64,000 bases of DNA from Thermococcus celer Vu 13 = JCM 8558. Its GTDB lineage: Archaea; Methanobacteriota_B; Thermococci; Thermococcales; Thermococcaceae. The notes beneath the pieces were generated by a model. The model was not told where the DNA came from and made no database searches. It worked only from the letters and a program-made list of their open reading frames with translations. Below, piece after piece: positions 44,710 to 52,293 of this stretch; the stretch's first letter is position 1, and every line of letters starts with the position of its first letter. The stretch lies in contig NZ_CP014854.1 in assembly GCF_002214365.1 (NCBI RefSeq), forward strand, positions 1,573,092 through 1,637,091, in the 5' to 3' direction. The position numbers and the translations under genes were made by a program.

Positions 44710-44859
44710 TCACGCCACCCACTCGACCTCGTACTCCCTGGCGCCGAGTCTCTTTACCTCTTCCTCCGCTATTCTCTCGGCCTTTTTGATGTCGTTCGTC
44801 ACGACTATGCGCTCCTCAGGAAGGGTGTTCTCGAAGTAGTACACGACACGCACGAGCAT
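44710..44859 (-). CDS. 49-aa hypothetical protein with TGM-like element in its promoter
   Basis: MLVRVVYYFENTLPEERIVV followed by a charged helix (KKAERIAEEEVKRLG) and a short strand (REYEVEWVA): a beta-alpha-beta type mini-protein. ATG 44859 has GGGAGGTGTTGGG upstream, and the codons are typical of the genome, so I regard it as real though short. Its length is the same as that of the next gene (45055-45204), and both share the strand-helix-strand plan, but identity is low. Function unknown. Confidence 0.7.
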   Translation of the reverse strand: MLVRVVYYFENTLPEERIVVTNDIKKAERIAEEEVKRLGAREYEVEWVA

Positions 44860-44878
44860 TCCCAACACCTCCCTTGTG

Positions 44879-44895
44879 TATCACCGGCAGTGATT
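44879..44895. promoter_or_regulatory. TGM-like operator (TATCAC-N5-GTGATT)
   Basis: TATCAC (44879-44884), five bases, GTGATT (44890-44895) matches 11 of 12 fixed positions of the Thermococcales glycolytic motif (TATCAC-N5-GTGATA) bound by the sugar regulator Tgr/TrmBL1. On the minus strand it overlaps or lies just behind the TATA box (TTATAA or TTTTTAAG) of the 49-aa gene, the position from which Tgr represses. Confidence 0.5.
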
Positions 44896-44913
44896 ATAAG
44901 GGGCTTAAAAACA

Positions 44914-44981
44914 TTAATGTTCACAGAAATCCATTGATGAACATAAGTAATCGTACAGGAAAGTCCATCAGTGAACATTAA
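44914..44981. repeat. Inverted and 34-bp-spaced direct repeats between the two 49-aa genes
   Basis: TTAATGTTCAC (44914-44924) and GTGAACATTAA (44971-44981) are exact inverted repeats. Inside, TCCATTGATGAACAT (44930-44944) and TCCATCAGTGAACAT (44964-44978) are direct repeats exactly 34 bp apart. The common element is TGAACA/TGTTCA. This looks like a multi-site operator; no gene fits in the 195-base gap. Confidence 0.6.
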
Positions 44982-45054
44982 CTCGAGCAACCCTCAGAAT
45001 TGACCATTACACGGAGGGGGAGTGAGCGTAAAGGGATGGAAGAATGGAAAGCAA

Positions 45055-45204
45055 TCACTCAAGCTTCTCGAGTTCAAAGACCATCGCGTCCTTCCGCTTA
45101 AGCTCCTGAAGGGCGAACATCCTTGCTTCGTCCGCCGTTTCGGTCTCGAAGACCACCGTTTCGCCGTGGTGTTCCCCGCCGTGGAGGGTGAGGGCCCACT
45201 TCAT
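45055..45204 (-). CDS. 49-aa hypothetical protein
   Basis: Begins MKWALTLHGGEHHGETVVFE, continues with a helix (TADEARMFALQELKRKD) and ends MVFELEKLE. ATG 45204 is preceded by GGTGGTAGG. Codon use is normal, with few rare codons, supporting translation. The His-rich loop (HGGEHHGE) could bind metal. It is divergent from the JAMM gene, with both promoters in the 64-base gap. Not recognised. Confidence 0.7.
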   Translation of the reverse strand: MKWALTLHGGEHHGETVVFETETADEARMFALQELKRKDAMVFELEKLE

Positions 45205-45268
45205 CCTACCACCGACGGGCTTTCGTCATATCTCCAAACTTTATAAGTCTAACGGGGGAGTTTTAAGC

Positions 45269-45688
45269 ATGAAACTGATAATTCGACTGGAGGATTTAAA
45301 GGCGATTATCAAAACGGCAAAAAGGAGCGCCGTTGAGATCTGTGGTTTCCTCTTCGGGAGGCGAAAAAGGGACGGGTTCATCGTCGAGGAGGTTCGCTTC
45401 GTTCCCAACAGGCTGAACTCCCCGATGGCCTTCGAGATGGAGCCGGTTGAGATGGTCAAGGCCATAGACGAGGCCGAGGAGAGAGCCCTTGAGGTCGTCG
45501 GAATATTCCACTCACACGTTGGATGCCCGCCGGTTCCGAGTGGAAGGGATCTGAAGGGGATGCGGCTCTGGCCGGTCGTCTGGCTGATAGTCGACGATAA
45601 CGGCAACTACGGAGCCTACGTGCTGGAAGATGGAAAGGTGAGGAGGATTCCCGTAGGTTTCAATGTGGAGTCCACTTTAGATGGCTAA
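45269..45688 (+). CDS. JAMM/MPN+ metalloprotease
   Basis: 139 residues from ATG 45269, which follows GGGGGAG and a TATA box (AACTTTATAAG); upstream in-frame starts lie in the neighbouring gene. The JAMM motif is complete: an upstream Glu in AVEICGFLFG, then HSHVGCPPVPSGRD (His81, His83, Ser91, Asp94). Archaeal proteins of this size, such as PfJAMM1, cleave ubiquitin-like SAMP modifiers from proteins or process their precursors, and that role is likely here. No SAMP or E1 gene is nearby. Confidence 0.9.
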   Translation: MKLIIRLEDLKAIIKTAKRSAVEICGFLFGRRKRDGFIVEEVRFVPNRLNSPMAFEMEPVEMVKAIDEAEERALEVVGIFHSHVGCPPVPSGRDLKGMRLWPVVWLIVDDNGNYGAYVLEDGKVRRIPVGFNVESTLDG

Positions 45689-45697
45689 AGAGGAGAG

Positions 45698-45745
45698 CTC
45701 ACCAAATGGGTTCAGGGGAGTAAATTCATACCACAACTTGGTGAG
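45698..45745. repeat. 8-bp inverted repeat behind the JAMM gene
   Basis: CTCACCAA (45698-45705) and TTGGTGAG (45738-45745) are exact complements with a 32-base loop, beginning 9 bases after the JAMM stop. It may form a transcript-end hairpin. No other structure is obvious. Confidence 0.3.
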
Positions 45746-45781
45746 GGCATGGAGGATACCAGTTAATTGGAGGGCTGGACA

Positions 45782-45967
45782 ATGGGGGTCCTCCGGGAAC
45801 TGCTCGAGGTCGAGGAAGTGAGGAGGGAAATAAAAGAACCCTCCAAGACCGTGAGGAGGGGATGTTCGGCAATGGGAGAACGAAGAGTTAAGAGCACTCA
45901 GGGCAGAGGCATCAGAAACATGGTGAAACCGTACCGGAGGCCTTCTGGAAACTTCAGTCGTCCCTGA
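45782..45967 (+). CDS. Doubtful small ORF
   Basis: 61 codons from ATG 45782, with GGAGGG 7 bases upstream. The first 25 residues (MGVLRELLEVEEVRREIKEP) look coding. The rest (RRGCSAMGERRVKSTQGRGI) has unusual composition and runs 14 bases into the convergent mobB gene. It may be the start of a decayed gene or chance. If it is not a gene, 45746-45953 contains nothing recognisable. Confidence 0.25.
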   Translation: MGVLRELLEVEEVRREIKEPSKTVRRGCSAMGERRVKSTQGRGIRNMVKPYRRPSGNFSRP

Positions 45968-46688
45968 TTACTATCTCTATCATCCTTCCCTCGCGGTAGC
46001 CCTTCATCGCGGAGAGCATGCCCTTCACGGTCTTCTCTACCAGCTCCTGCACCCAGTCCTTCATCGGCAGAATCTCTCCGTCTATCTTCACCGTAACCCT
46101 CGGCTTCGAGCTGAGGACGACGCAGTCCCTGAGCGTTTTCTCACCCCCCACTATCATCCTCGTCATCTCGGCGCAGTTGAAGCCGCAGAGGCCACAGTCT
46201 ATGTTCGGGAGCATGAAGGCGCGCTTCTCTACGAGGTCCGCCAGTTCCTCCGGGTTCTCCACGGCGTTGATGACCGGCAGGCCGCCCACCTCCTCGACTC
46301 CCGTTGACGCTATTACCCCGCTCACCGCTACGGCCCGCCCATCGTTGAGCTCCCTAACATCCTCCTCGTTTCTCGCGCATATCACCTTCGGGACGTGCGT
46401 TATCGATTTGAACCCCTCTATCAGGAGGAAGTCCGCCGAGACCATTGAGAAGAGGGCGTTGATGTCCTTTGCCTTGAAGAGGAGCGCGTCTGTGTCGTTC
46501 GCCCTCACGAGAACCTCGTCGGCGACCATTGAGAACCTCCACGTGTCGCTCCCCTCCCTGTCGAAATCGGCGTGCATGCTCTTGGCCACCGCAACGCGGT
46601 AGCCCCTCTCCTTCAAAACCCGAGCAACGGCCTCGAGGGTGGTGGTCTTTCCGCTCTTCTTGTAGCCCACGAACGCAACGCCCCTCAT
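45954..46688 (-). CDS. mobB: Molybdopterin-guanine dinucleotide biosynthesis protein MobB with Fe-S-like C-terminal domain
   Basis: 244 residues. The N-terminal P-loop GTPase domain has VGYKKSGKTTTLEAV, VAKSMHADFDREGSDTWRF and LLIEGFKS, as in MobB, which assists attachment of GMP to molybdopterin. The C-terminal part contains IDCGLCGFNCAEM, a CxxCxxxC cluster that probably holds an iron-sulfur centre; this fusion is known in archaeal MobB proteins. The start ATG follows GAGGTGGTGGT. The upstream Sm-like gene is 9 bases away on the same strand. Confidence 0.9.
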   Translation of the reverse strand: MRGVAFVGYKKSGKTTTLEAVARVLKERGYRVAVAKSMHADFDREGSDTWRFSMVADEVLVRANDTDALLFKAKDINALFSMVSADFLLIEGFKSITHVPKVICARNEEDVRELNDGRAVAVSGVIASTGVEEVGGLPVINAVENPEELADLVEKRAFMLPNIDCGLCGFNCAEMTRMIVGGEKTLRDCVVLSSKPRVTVKIDGEILPMKDWVQELVEKTVKGMLSAMKGYREGRMIEIVIRDD

Positions 46689-46697
46689 ACCACCACC

Positions 46698-46913
46698 TCA
46701 GAGCAGCATTATCCAGTTGAGGTCGTCTATCTTGACCATGAGCGCCTTCGCCCTGTTCCCCACTATGTCAAGTACGTCGCGAACGACTATGACCTCCTCG
46801 TCGAAGTCCTCGAGGATCCCGGTGAACGATTGCTCGCTGCTGACCGCGAGGGCCACCCTCTTCCCCTTCCACGCCTCAAGGGTTCTGTCGAGGAGATATG
46901 CCTTCTCTCCCAT
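46698..46913 (-). CDS. Sm-like (LSm) RNA-binding protein
   Basis: 71 residues from ATG 46913, preceded by GGAGGTGG. The Sm fold is visible: LLDRTLEAWKGKRVALAVSS (Sm1), SFTGILEDFDEEVIVVRDVL and the Sm2-like segment AKALMVKIDDLNWIML. The canonical Sm1 Asp/Asn pattern is weak, so it is a divergent LSm, close to the short paralogues found beside MobB in Thermococcales. Likely forms rings that bind U-rich RNA. Cotranscribed with mobB. Confidence 0.75.
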   Translation of the reverse strand: MGEKAYLLDRTLEAWKGKRVALAVSSEQSFTGILEDFDEEVIVVRDVLDIVGNRAKALMVKIDDLNWIMLL

Positions 46914-46976
46914 CCTTCCACCTCCGGAGACCAAAAACCTATAAGGCTTTTAACCCTTTCCGGTTCGGGTGATCGA

Positions 46977-47804
46977 ATGCGGTTCGTGACGAAGAGCGAA
47001 GAGGTGAGAAGGGCGCTTCTTGAGGGCCTGAAGAAGGCTGGAATAAAGTTCGAGCTTAGCGAGAGACCCGGTTACGAGGCCTTCGTGGGTTACATGCTCG
47101 AGGGAACGCTCGAGGAGATAGGCGCGCAGATAGGCGTCATCGAGGGCGCCGATAGGGACGCCCTTAAAGAGGGGTTCCTCTCGTTCAAGGAGAGCCTCAA
47201 CCACCTCCTGGAGCACCTCAAGGTCGGGGAAAAGGTCGAAATTTTAATCCGGGAGGGTCCGTGGGTGGCCGAGCTCCTCGACCAGCTGGCGAGAAACGGG
47301 GCGATAGAGCAGGACGGTGATGTCCTCAAGCTCAGGGAGGGGGTTGACGTTACGAAGCTACGCTTCGAGTTCAAGTTCCCGTTCAACCTCGTCCACAGCC
47401 CCGAGAGCACCGAGAAGATCGCCAGGCAGTTCGTGCTCACAGACCTGACGATGGAGTACGAGTTCGAGATACTGGAGCTCGACATAGGCAAGATAAACAC
47501 CCTCGGAAAGATAGCGGCGCCCTACTTCCCGGAGGACTACCTGTTGAGGGTCTACTTCGCGCTGATAGGACGTTCGATTCTCGCGGGAGAGATCCTCAAG
47601 GCCCTCGGGGACAAAAGGGTTCCCGAGGAGGACCTGATAAACGGATTCATCCGGGTGGCGCCGATATCCATACCCACGGAGAAGGGGACCCTCGTCATTA
47701 ATTACTCAAGGGAGGCCATCGAGGAGACCCTGCGCTTCCTAAAGAGGATGGGCTACGTCGAGGTAAAGGCCGGGAAGGTCAAGAAGCTCAGGGATCTGGT
47801 CTAA
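46977..47804 (+). CDS. Conserved hypothetical protein (275 aa)
   Basis: 275 residues from ATG 46977 (GGGTGAT precedes it; TATA CTTTTAAC). The sequence has an alpha/beta N-terminal half (MRFVTKSEEVRRALLEGLKK, YMLEGTLEEIGAQIGVIEGA), a beta stretch (KLRFEFKFPFNLVHSPESTE), and a C-terminal winged-helix-like end (EETLRFLKRMGYVEVKAGKV). I do not recognise a family or a catalytic motif. Its 3' end overlaps the convergent mptE gene by 17 bases. Divergent from the Sm-like gene. Confidence 0.72.
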   Translation: MRFVTKSEEVRRALLEGLKKAGIKFELSERPGYEAFVGYMLEGTLEEIGAQIGVIEGADRDALKEGFLSFKESLNHLLEHLKVGEKVEILIREGPWVAELLDQLARNGAIEQDGDVLKLREGVDVTKLRFEFKFPFNLVHSPESTEKIARQFVLTDLTMEYEFEILELDIGKINTLGKIAAPYFPEDYLLRVYFALIGRSILAGEILKALGDKRVPEEDLINGFIRVAPISIPTEKGTLVINYSREAIEETLRFLKRMGYVEVKAGKVKKLRDLV

Positions 47805-48495
47805 AGCGGGTTATCCTCGCCCTCCCATTTTTCTCGAGCCAGTCGAGGAGCTCCTTCGCGAACTCGAACTTCTTCCTCTTGCTCTCCCAGACCGGCGAGT
47901 GCTCCTTAAGGCGCGGTTTGCTCCACCTGCCCACGACCGTTCCGAAGTCGAACCCGACCAGAGTTATCTCCCTCGCACCGAGCTCCTCTGCGAGAAACGC
48001 CGCCCTGTCGCCGTCCGTGAAGCCACCGAAGTTGTAGACCACGTCCAGGGGCTCGGTCTGACACGTTCCAAGGATCCTCGAGAACATGGGCACGTAAACG
48101 GATATCTTTTTCACGTTGTCCCCGTGGGCGTGGACGGCCAGAAAAGCCCCCCTATCGTTGGCCAGCTTTATGTCCGAAATCCTGCCGTCGAGGTCGGTGA
48201 CGATGATGTCCGGGACGAGGCCTGCCGCGAGGAGAGCCGAGGTCGCCCCGTCGGCCGCTATCAGCGTCCCATCCGAGAAGTCGCCTTCCCTCAAAGCGTT
48301 CTCAAGGCTCGGACCGGCGCCGAAGACGTAGACCTTTCTCCCGACGACGGCCGCTAACTCGTCCCTCAGGATGTACTCATCTCCCTCGAGGAGCAACGCC
48401 CTCAACAGCTCCGCGGCTTTTCTGTCCTCCTCGACCGAGTAGCCCATCTCGCGGACGATTCGCGTGTAGAACGGCTTCCAATCTTCCCATCTCAT
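47788..48495 (-). CDS. mptE: 6-hydroxymethyl-7,8-dihydropterin pyrophosphokinase, MptE type
   Basis: 235 residues from ATG 48495, which follows GGTGGGTG. The DUF115 core is present: VYVFGAGPSLENALREGDF, IAADGATSALLAAGLVPDII, VTDLDGRISDIKLANDRGA, VHAHGDNV, NFGGFTDGDRAAFLAEELGA and LVGFDFGTVVGRW. Archaeal MptE pyrophosphorylates hydroxymethyl-dihydropterin in pterin/folate-like cofactor synthesis. It is 15 bases downstream of the Mut7-C gene on the same strand. Confidence 0.9.
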   Translation of the reverse strand: MRWEDWKPFYTRIVREMGYSVEEDRKAAELLRALLLEGDEYILRDELAAVVGRKVYVFGAGPSLENALREGDFSDGTLIAADGATSALLAAGLVPDIIVTDLDGRISDIKLANDRGAFLAVHAHGDNVKKISVYVPMFSRILGTCQTEPLDVVYNFGGFTDGDRAAFLAEELGAREITLVGFDFGTVVGRWSKPRLKEHSPVWESKRKKFEFAKELLDWLEKNGRARITRFRPDP

Positions 48496-48509
48496 GTCCA
48501 CACCCACCG

Positions 48510-48971
48510 TTAGGCCTTTCTCAGCTTTTTATCGATTTTTACCATCTCCTTCCACTGTCTCCCCGGCCAGTAGACCTGACCGCAGTTCTCGCAGATGTAG
48601 AACTCGTCGTACCTCCGATAGACGCCCTCTGGAACTCTGCCCCTGACGTCCTCTTTGAGGACGGGCCTTATCCGTCCGTTGCACTTCGGACAGCGGGCGT
48701 TCGCCGGAAAGAGCTCCCTGAACTCAATTCCGTGTTTTCTTAGTTCCCCAACCTGCCCCTCGAGGGAGTTCGAGCCGAGCAGTATTACGGCAACGCCGAG
48801 CTTTTTGGCCCTACCCGCCAGTCCCGCGTCCCGGGTGAGGATGACCCGCCCATCCCTCCTGGCAACTTCGAGTATCTCGTCGTCGTCCTCGATGCCGTAG
48901 AGCGTGTCGTAGCCGTACAGGCGAAGCCACCTCGCGAGCCGGCCGAGCATCATGTCCGCTACGAACCTCAT
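48510..48971 (-). CDS. Mut7-C (PIN-like RNase) domain protein with zinc ribbon
   Basis: 153 residues from ATG 48971; ATG 48977 two codons earlier is equally possible. MRFVADMMLGRLARWLRLYG, EDDDEILEVARRDGRVILTR and DAGLAGRA carry the acidic residues of the PIN-like Mut7-C/DUF82 fold. The C-terminal part has a zinc ribbon (CPKCNGR ... CENCGQVYWPG) and a last helix W-K-E-M-V-K-I. It probably acts on RNA. Cotranscribed with mptE. Confidence 0.88.
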   Translation of the reverse strand: MRFVADMMLGRLARWLRLYGYDTLYGIEDDDEILEVARRDGRVILTRDAGLAGRAKKLGVAVILLGSNSLEGQVGELRKHGIEFRELFPANARCPKCNGRIRPVLKEDVRGRVPEGVYRRYDEFYICENCGQVYWPGRQWKEMVKIDKKLRKA

Positions 48972-49025
48972 CCCCATCGAAAGGTATTAGAGGAAAGCCG
49001 TTAAAGTGCTTCCGGTGGTGGGGAG

Positions 49026-49455
49026 GTCAAGGTCCTGCTGAGGCGCTCGGAGGATTACCTCGAGCTGGCGAACGAGGCCTTTGAACGTGAGAAATACGAG
49101 ACCGCGGTTTTCCTCGCGAAGCAGGCCCTTCAGCTTTACCTCAAGGCCATCATGGTAAAGTACTCCAATGTGAGGCTCAGAACTCATTCGATAGGGGTCC
49201 TCCTGAAGGCCGTGAGTGAGGCGCTTAACTCCAGCGAGGAGGTTGAGGGGTTTGTGAGGGAAAAGGGGAGGCTGTTAAAGGGAGAGGGCCGAGCTGGAGC
49301 TTAGGATAGAGAAGCTCGCCGGGTTGCCCGACTATCACCCCTTCGAGTTCCATATAGTGGACGAGAGGGGCTTCAAACGCTACGTCGAGGTTTGGGTGTT
49401 GAGCCCGTCAGGGTCGAGCAACTTTTATAAGGCGGGAGCTATTTTACAGTCATAA
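49026..49455 (+). pseudogene. Decayed HEPN / minimal-nucleotidyltransferase toxin-antitoxin remnant
   Basis: From 49026 a frame reads VKVLLRRSEDYLELANEAFE and AVFLAKQALQLYLKAIMVKY, the N-terminal two-thirds of a HEPN domain, but no ATG, GTG or TTG lies at the expected start, and the frame stops at 49302. From 49285 another frame gives ELELRIEKLAGLPDYHPFEF and HIVDERGFKRYVEV, which is the C-terminal end of an MNT-type nucleotidyltransferase, then runs into the next promoter. The HEPN end and most of the MNT gene are thus deleted. Intact pairs of this kind are toxin-antitoxin systems; this one should be inactive. Confidence 0.7.
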
Positions 49456-49462
49456 AACGGTG

Positions 49463-50218
49463 ATGTCCGTGCTCGTCTACTTCATCGGCACCGGCGGAAG
49501 CGAGGGCATTCCCGCCCACCTCTGCACCTGCCCCACTTGCAGCGAGGCGCGGAAATTCGGCTTCGCGCAGAGAAAACCCTCAACCCTCGCCGTGATCACG
49601 GAAAACAAAAGGGCGGTTCTCTTCGACGTTGGGACGGACATAAGGGACCACCTCAACGTTCCGCTGGAGGCGATCTTCCTGACGCACTGGCACCACGACC
49701 ACATCTACGGCCTCTACAAGCTCCGCTGGATGGCTATGGAAACACCCCTCTACGCCCCCTCCGGGCACGCCGACGCTCTGATCCTCCGCGAGCCCAAGAA
49801 CCTCAGGCCGGGGACGATAAAACCCGGGGACACCGTTGAGATCGACACCCTGAGGATCACCGCGTTGAGGCTCAACCACGGGGTCGAGACCCTCGGGTAC
49901 CTGATAGAAGAGGACGGTAGGGAAGTGGCGATCCTCTACGACACTAAGGGTTTGCCCGGGGAGACGGAGGAGCTCCTTAGATCTAAAGTCCCCCTCAGGC
50001 TGGCGATAGTGGATGCAACGTACCCACCGGAAACGGACGATCCGTACCACAACAACGTCGATGAGGCGGCGGAGATGGGCCTCAAACTGGCGGAGAGGAC
50101 GGTTCTCAGCCACGTATCCCACAAGAACCTGCCCTTCCTCGAACTGACCGAGTACGTGAGGAAGAAGTGGGGGAACAGAGTCCTGGTCGCCTACGACGGC
50201 ATGGTGTTCTACGTCTAA
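49463..50218 (+). CDS. MBL-fold hydrolase, PhnP-like
   Basis: 251 residues from ATG 49463. GTGGSEGIPAHLCTCPTCSE near the N-terminus, with its paired cysteines, is typical of the PhnP/phosphoribosyl cyclic phosphodiesterase group. FLTHWHHDHIYGL is the HxHxDH metal site, followed by LNHGVETLGYLI, ILYDTKG, YHNNVDEA and LSHVSHKN. It probably hydrolyses a phosphodiester. A TATA box (CTTTTATAAG near 49424) separates it from the HEPN remnant. Confidence 0.85.
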   Translation: MSVLVYFIGTGGSEGIPAHLCTCPTCSEARKFGFAQRKPSTLAVITENKRAVLFDVGTDIRDHLNVPLEAIFLTHWHHDHIYGLYKLRWMAMETPLYAPSGHADALILREPKNLRPGTIKPGDTVEIDTLRITALRLNHGVETLGYLIEEDGREVAILYDTKGLPGETEELLRSKVPLRLAIVDATYPPETDDPYHNNVDEAAEMGLKLAERTVLSHVSHKNLPFLELTEYVRKKWGNRVLVAYDGMVFYV

Positions 50219-50259
50219 ACGTTTTTATCCTTTATCGCCCAAAATCGTTCGGTGATGCC

Positions 50260-50823
50260 ATGCGCGTTCTCGAGCTGGCGAGGAGACGAAAGACCGTCAG
50301 GGAGTTTCTGCCGGATAGACCCCCCAAGGAAGATATTCTGAAGGCGATAGAAGCCGCCAAAGAGGCCCCCTCCGGGATGAACGCCCAGCCCTGGAGGTTC
50401 GTGATCATCGACGACGACTGGATGAAGGGTAAAATACGGGAGCTCTGCGAGAGAGAGGAGGAGAAGTTCTACTCCAGAACGCGGGGCGACCTGATGGCCT
50501 GGCTGAACGCGAAGGGCTTCAGGCCTGAGAAACCCTTCCTGAGCGAGGCGCCCTACCTGATACTCATCTTTGGGCACACGAAGGCACCGTACTGGCTTCA
50601 GTCAACGTGGATAGCGGTCGGCTACCTCCTCCTGGCCCTCGAAGAACTCGGCCTCGGGACGGTGACGTACACCCCACCGAACCCCAGACCAATAGAGGAG
50701 TTCCTCAGGGCTCCCCAGGATTACAAACTCCAGACCATCCTGCCCGTCGGTTACCCAGCTGACCCCAAGCCGAAGTACGAGCGGAAGGGGCTGGAGGACG
50801 TCGTGTCATTCAACGGCTTCTGA
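50260..50823 (+). CDS. Nitroreductase-family flavoprotein
   Basis: 187 residues from ATG 50260 (GGTGAT just upstream). MRVLELARRRKTVREFLPDR, AAKEAPSGMNAQPWRFVII and the C-terminal YLLLALEELGLGTVTYTPPN, LQTILPVGYPADPKPKYERK make up the FMN-binding nitroreductase fold. It probably reduces small acceptors with NAD(P)H as a dimer. It ends over the stop of the convergent phosphatase gene by 14 bases. Confidence 0.9.
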   Translation: MRVLELARRRKTVREFLPDRPPKEDILKAIEAAKEAPSGMNAQPWRFVIIDDDWMKGKIRELCEREEEKFYSRTRGDLMAWLNAKGFRPEKPFLSEAPYLILIFGHTKAPYWLQSTWIAVGYLLLALEELGLGTVTYTPPNPRPIEEFLRAPQDYKLQTILPVGYPADPKPKYERKGLEDVVSFNGF

Positions 50824-51262
50824 GGAGTTTCTCCAGCTCTCTCAGAACCCCCATCTGCTCGTAGGTCTCCACGGCACCGGGCCTCAGGGAGCGGACCCTC
50901 CTCAGGGCCTCGCGCAGGGACAGCCCTTCCGAGTACATCAGCCACGCCACCGCCACCGTCCCGCTCCTCCCGAGGCCGCCCATGCAGTGTATTAAAACCT
51001 TCTTCCCTTCTCCAACCCTTTCCTCTATCCACCGGAGGATTTCGAGGAGCCGGTCAACGGAGGGGGCGGAGAAATCCGAAATGGGGCTGTGGAGAACCTC
51101 GACGCCCCTCTTCCTCCACTCCTCCAGCGGGTAGGGGAGCTCAAACTCCTCGACGAGCACAACGATGGCGTCGAAGGCCCTCGCCACCCCGTCAACCTCA
51201 CTCCGCACCGGCATCCGGGAGAAGGCGACGTTCTCATCGACGAACTTCGCGGACCGCCACAC
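50810..51262 (-). CDS. Dual-specificity/tyrosine protein phosphatase-like protein
   Basis: 150 residues from GTG 51262, which has GAGGGTGAT upstream and starts 5 bases before the nitrilase stop ends; longer frames run into that gene. LIHCMGGLGRSGTVAVAWLM holds the HCx5R active-site loop. The general acid is probably the Asp of SPISDFSAPS. The body resembles small archaeal DSP-like phosphatases. Overlaps the end of the nitroreductase gene. Confidence 0.88.
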   Translation of the reverse strand: MWRSAKFVDENVAFSRMPVRSEVDGVARAFDAIVVLVEEFELPYPLEEWRKRGVEVLHSPISDFSAPSVDRLLEILRWIEERVGEGKKVLIHCMGGLGRSGTVAVAWLMYSEGLSLREALRRVRSLRPGAVETYEQMGVLRELEKLLRSR

Positions 51263-51266
51263 GCTA

Positions 51267-51938
51267 TCACCCTCTATCCTCCCACACAAGGAGTTCCTCC
51301 CCCGACGTTTCTGCCAGGAGTCTTCCGTCCCCATCGAAGACCCACGCCCCGCCCGGGGGATAGCTGTTCACGACGAAGGTTCCGGCCGAGAGGAGCCCGA
51401 CCCTCCCAGCCATCACCTCAACGTCCTCCCCGTTTGGCTCACCGTGGTCCGGCGAGTACTCCATCGGCACGAAGACGTAATCGGGTCTTTTGCGTTTGAT
51501 CCACTTCAATACGCGCTTGTTGTAGAGGTCCCCGCAGATGATTATCGCCACCCTCCCGAACTCCGTCCTCGCGGTCTTTACCGTGTTGCCCGTGCAGAAG
51601 CCCATCGGCTCCTGGAACTTGCGGTGCTTGAGGAGAACCTCGCCGTTCCTCCCGACGAGCAGGGCCGAGTTATAGACGCAACGCTTGTAGGGTTCCAGGA
51701 GGCCGAAGACCACGTAAACCCCCGCCTTTCTGGCCAGTTCACTCACCCGCTCCACTATCCCACCGTAGAGCTCCGCCCCGCTGAAGTCCCACTCGACGAA
51801 GCCCGTCAGGGAGTACTCCGGAAAGACCACGAAGTCGGGCTCGTGACTCAAAGCCTCGTTGAAGCGCCGCTGGAACTCCTCCCAGTTCGCGTTGAAGTTC
51901 CCGTCCTCAACACGCATCGGCACCAGGACTACCTTCAT
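51267..51938 (-). CDS. Carbon-nitrogen hydrolase (nitrilase superfamily)
   Basis: 223 residues. The catalytic Glu-Lys-Cys triad is present in order: VVFPEYSLTGF (Glu), LLKHRKFQEP (Lys), AIIICGDLYNKR (Cys). The protein is shorter than most members (about 260), mainly because of a compact C-terminus ending LLVWEDRG. Amide or nitrile hydrolysis of a small metabolite is expected. Start MKVVLVPM follows GAGGCTGAGGG. Cotranscribed with the phosphatase gene. Confidence 0.9.
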   Translation of the reverse strand: MKVVLVPMRVEDGNFNANWEEFQRRFNEALSHEPDFVVFPEYSLTGFVEWDFSGAELYGGIVERVSELARKAGVYVVFGLLEPYKRCVYNSALLVGRNGEVLLKHRKFQEPMGFCTGNTVKTARTEFGRVAIIICGDLYNKRVLKWIKRKRPDYVFVPMEYSPDHGEPNGEDVEVMAGRVGLLSAGTFVVNSYPPGGAWVFDGDGRLLAETSGEELLVWEDRG

Positions 51939-52086
51939 CCCTCAGCCTCCTCGTTGCCGAAGCCGCCGCGAGGACTGCGAAGAGCATGAAGAGCCTTAGA
52001 TCCCACCTTCCGAGCCTCTCCATCAGGAGGTGGGAGAAGACGAGGGCGAAGAGGACGGACGTTACCTCGGGAAACCAGCGGGGTCC
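51907..52086 (-). pseudogene. Remnant of a small membrane protein gene
   Basis: This frame, closed by a stop at 52087-52089, reads RWFPEVTSVLFALVFSHLLM then RWDLRLFMLFAVLAAASATR: two hydrophobic helices with the charge pattern of a real membrane protein, and normal codon use. No start codon or ribosome-binding site precedes it, and it overlaps the start of the nitrilase gene. It appears to be the 3' end of a gene whose 5' part is lost or frameshifted. The rest of the gap up to 52293 has only the acetyltransferase promoter (GGTATAAATT at 52253-52262). Confidence 0.4.
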
Positions 52087-52293
52087 CTATCCCTCCGCGA
52101 AATAGAGCCCTGGAGATGCTCTCCCGCACACGATCCACCGAAACTAAATCGAGGCCGGACCTAAAAACTTTTTCGGATGGTAATTTCGAGAAGGGGTCTA
52201 TCAGGGATAACGCGGTGAATTCCGGAGCCCAATATCTGGCCATGTCCGCAAAGGTATAAATTGGATGAACGCCAACCCTACCTCGGTGATAAC

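Noticed and set aside
51935..52243. 102-codon minus-strand frame starting MARYWAPEF
   Set aside because: No ribosome-binding site, and its ATG lies only about 14 bases from a TATA element that serves the plus-strand acetyltransferase; the hydrophobic coding signal at 51907-52086 is in a different frame.
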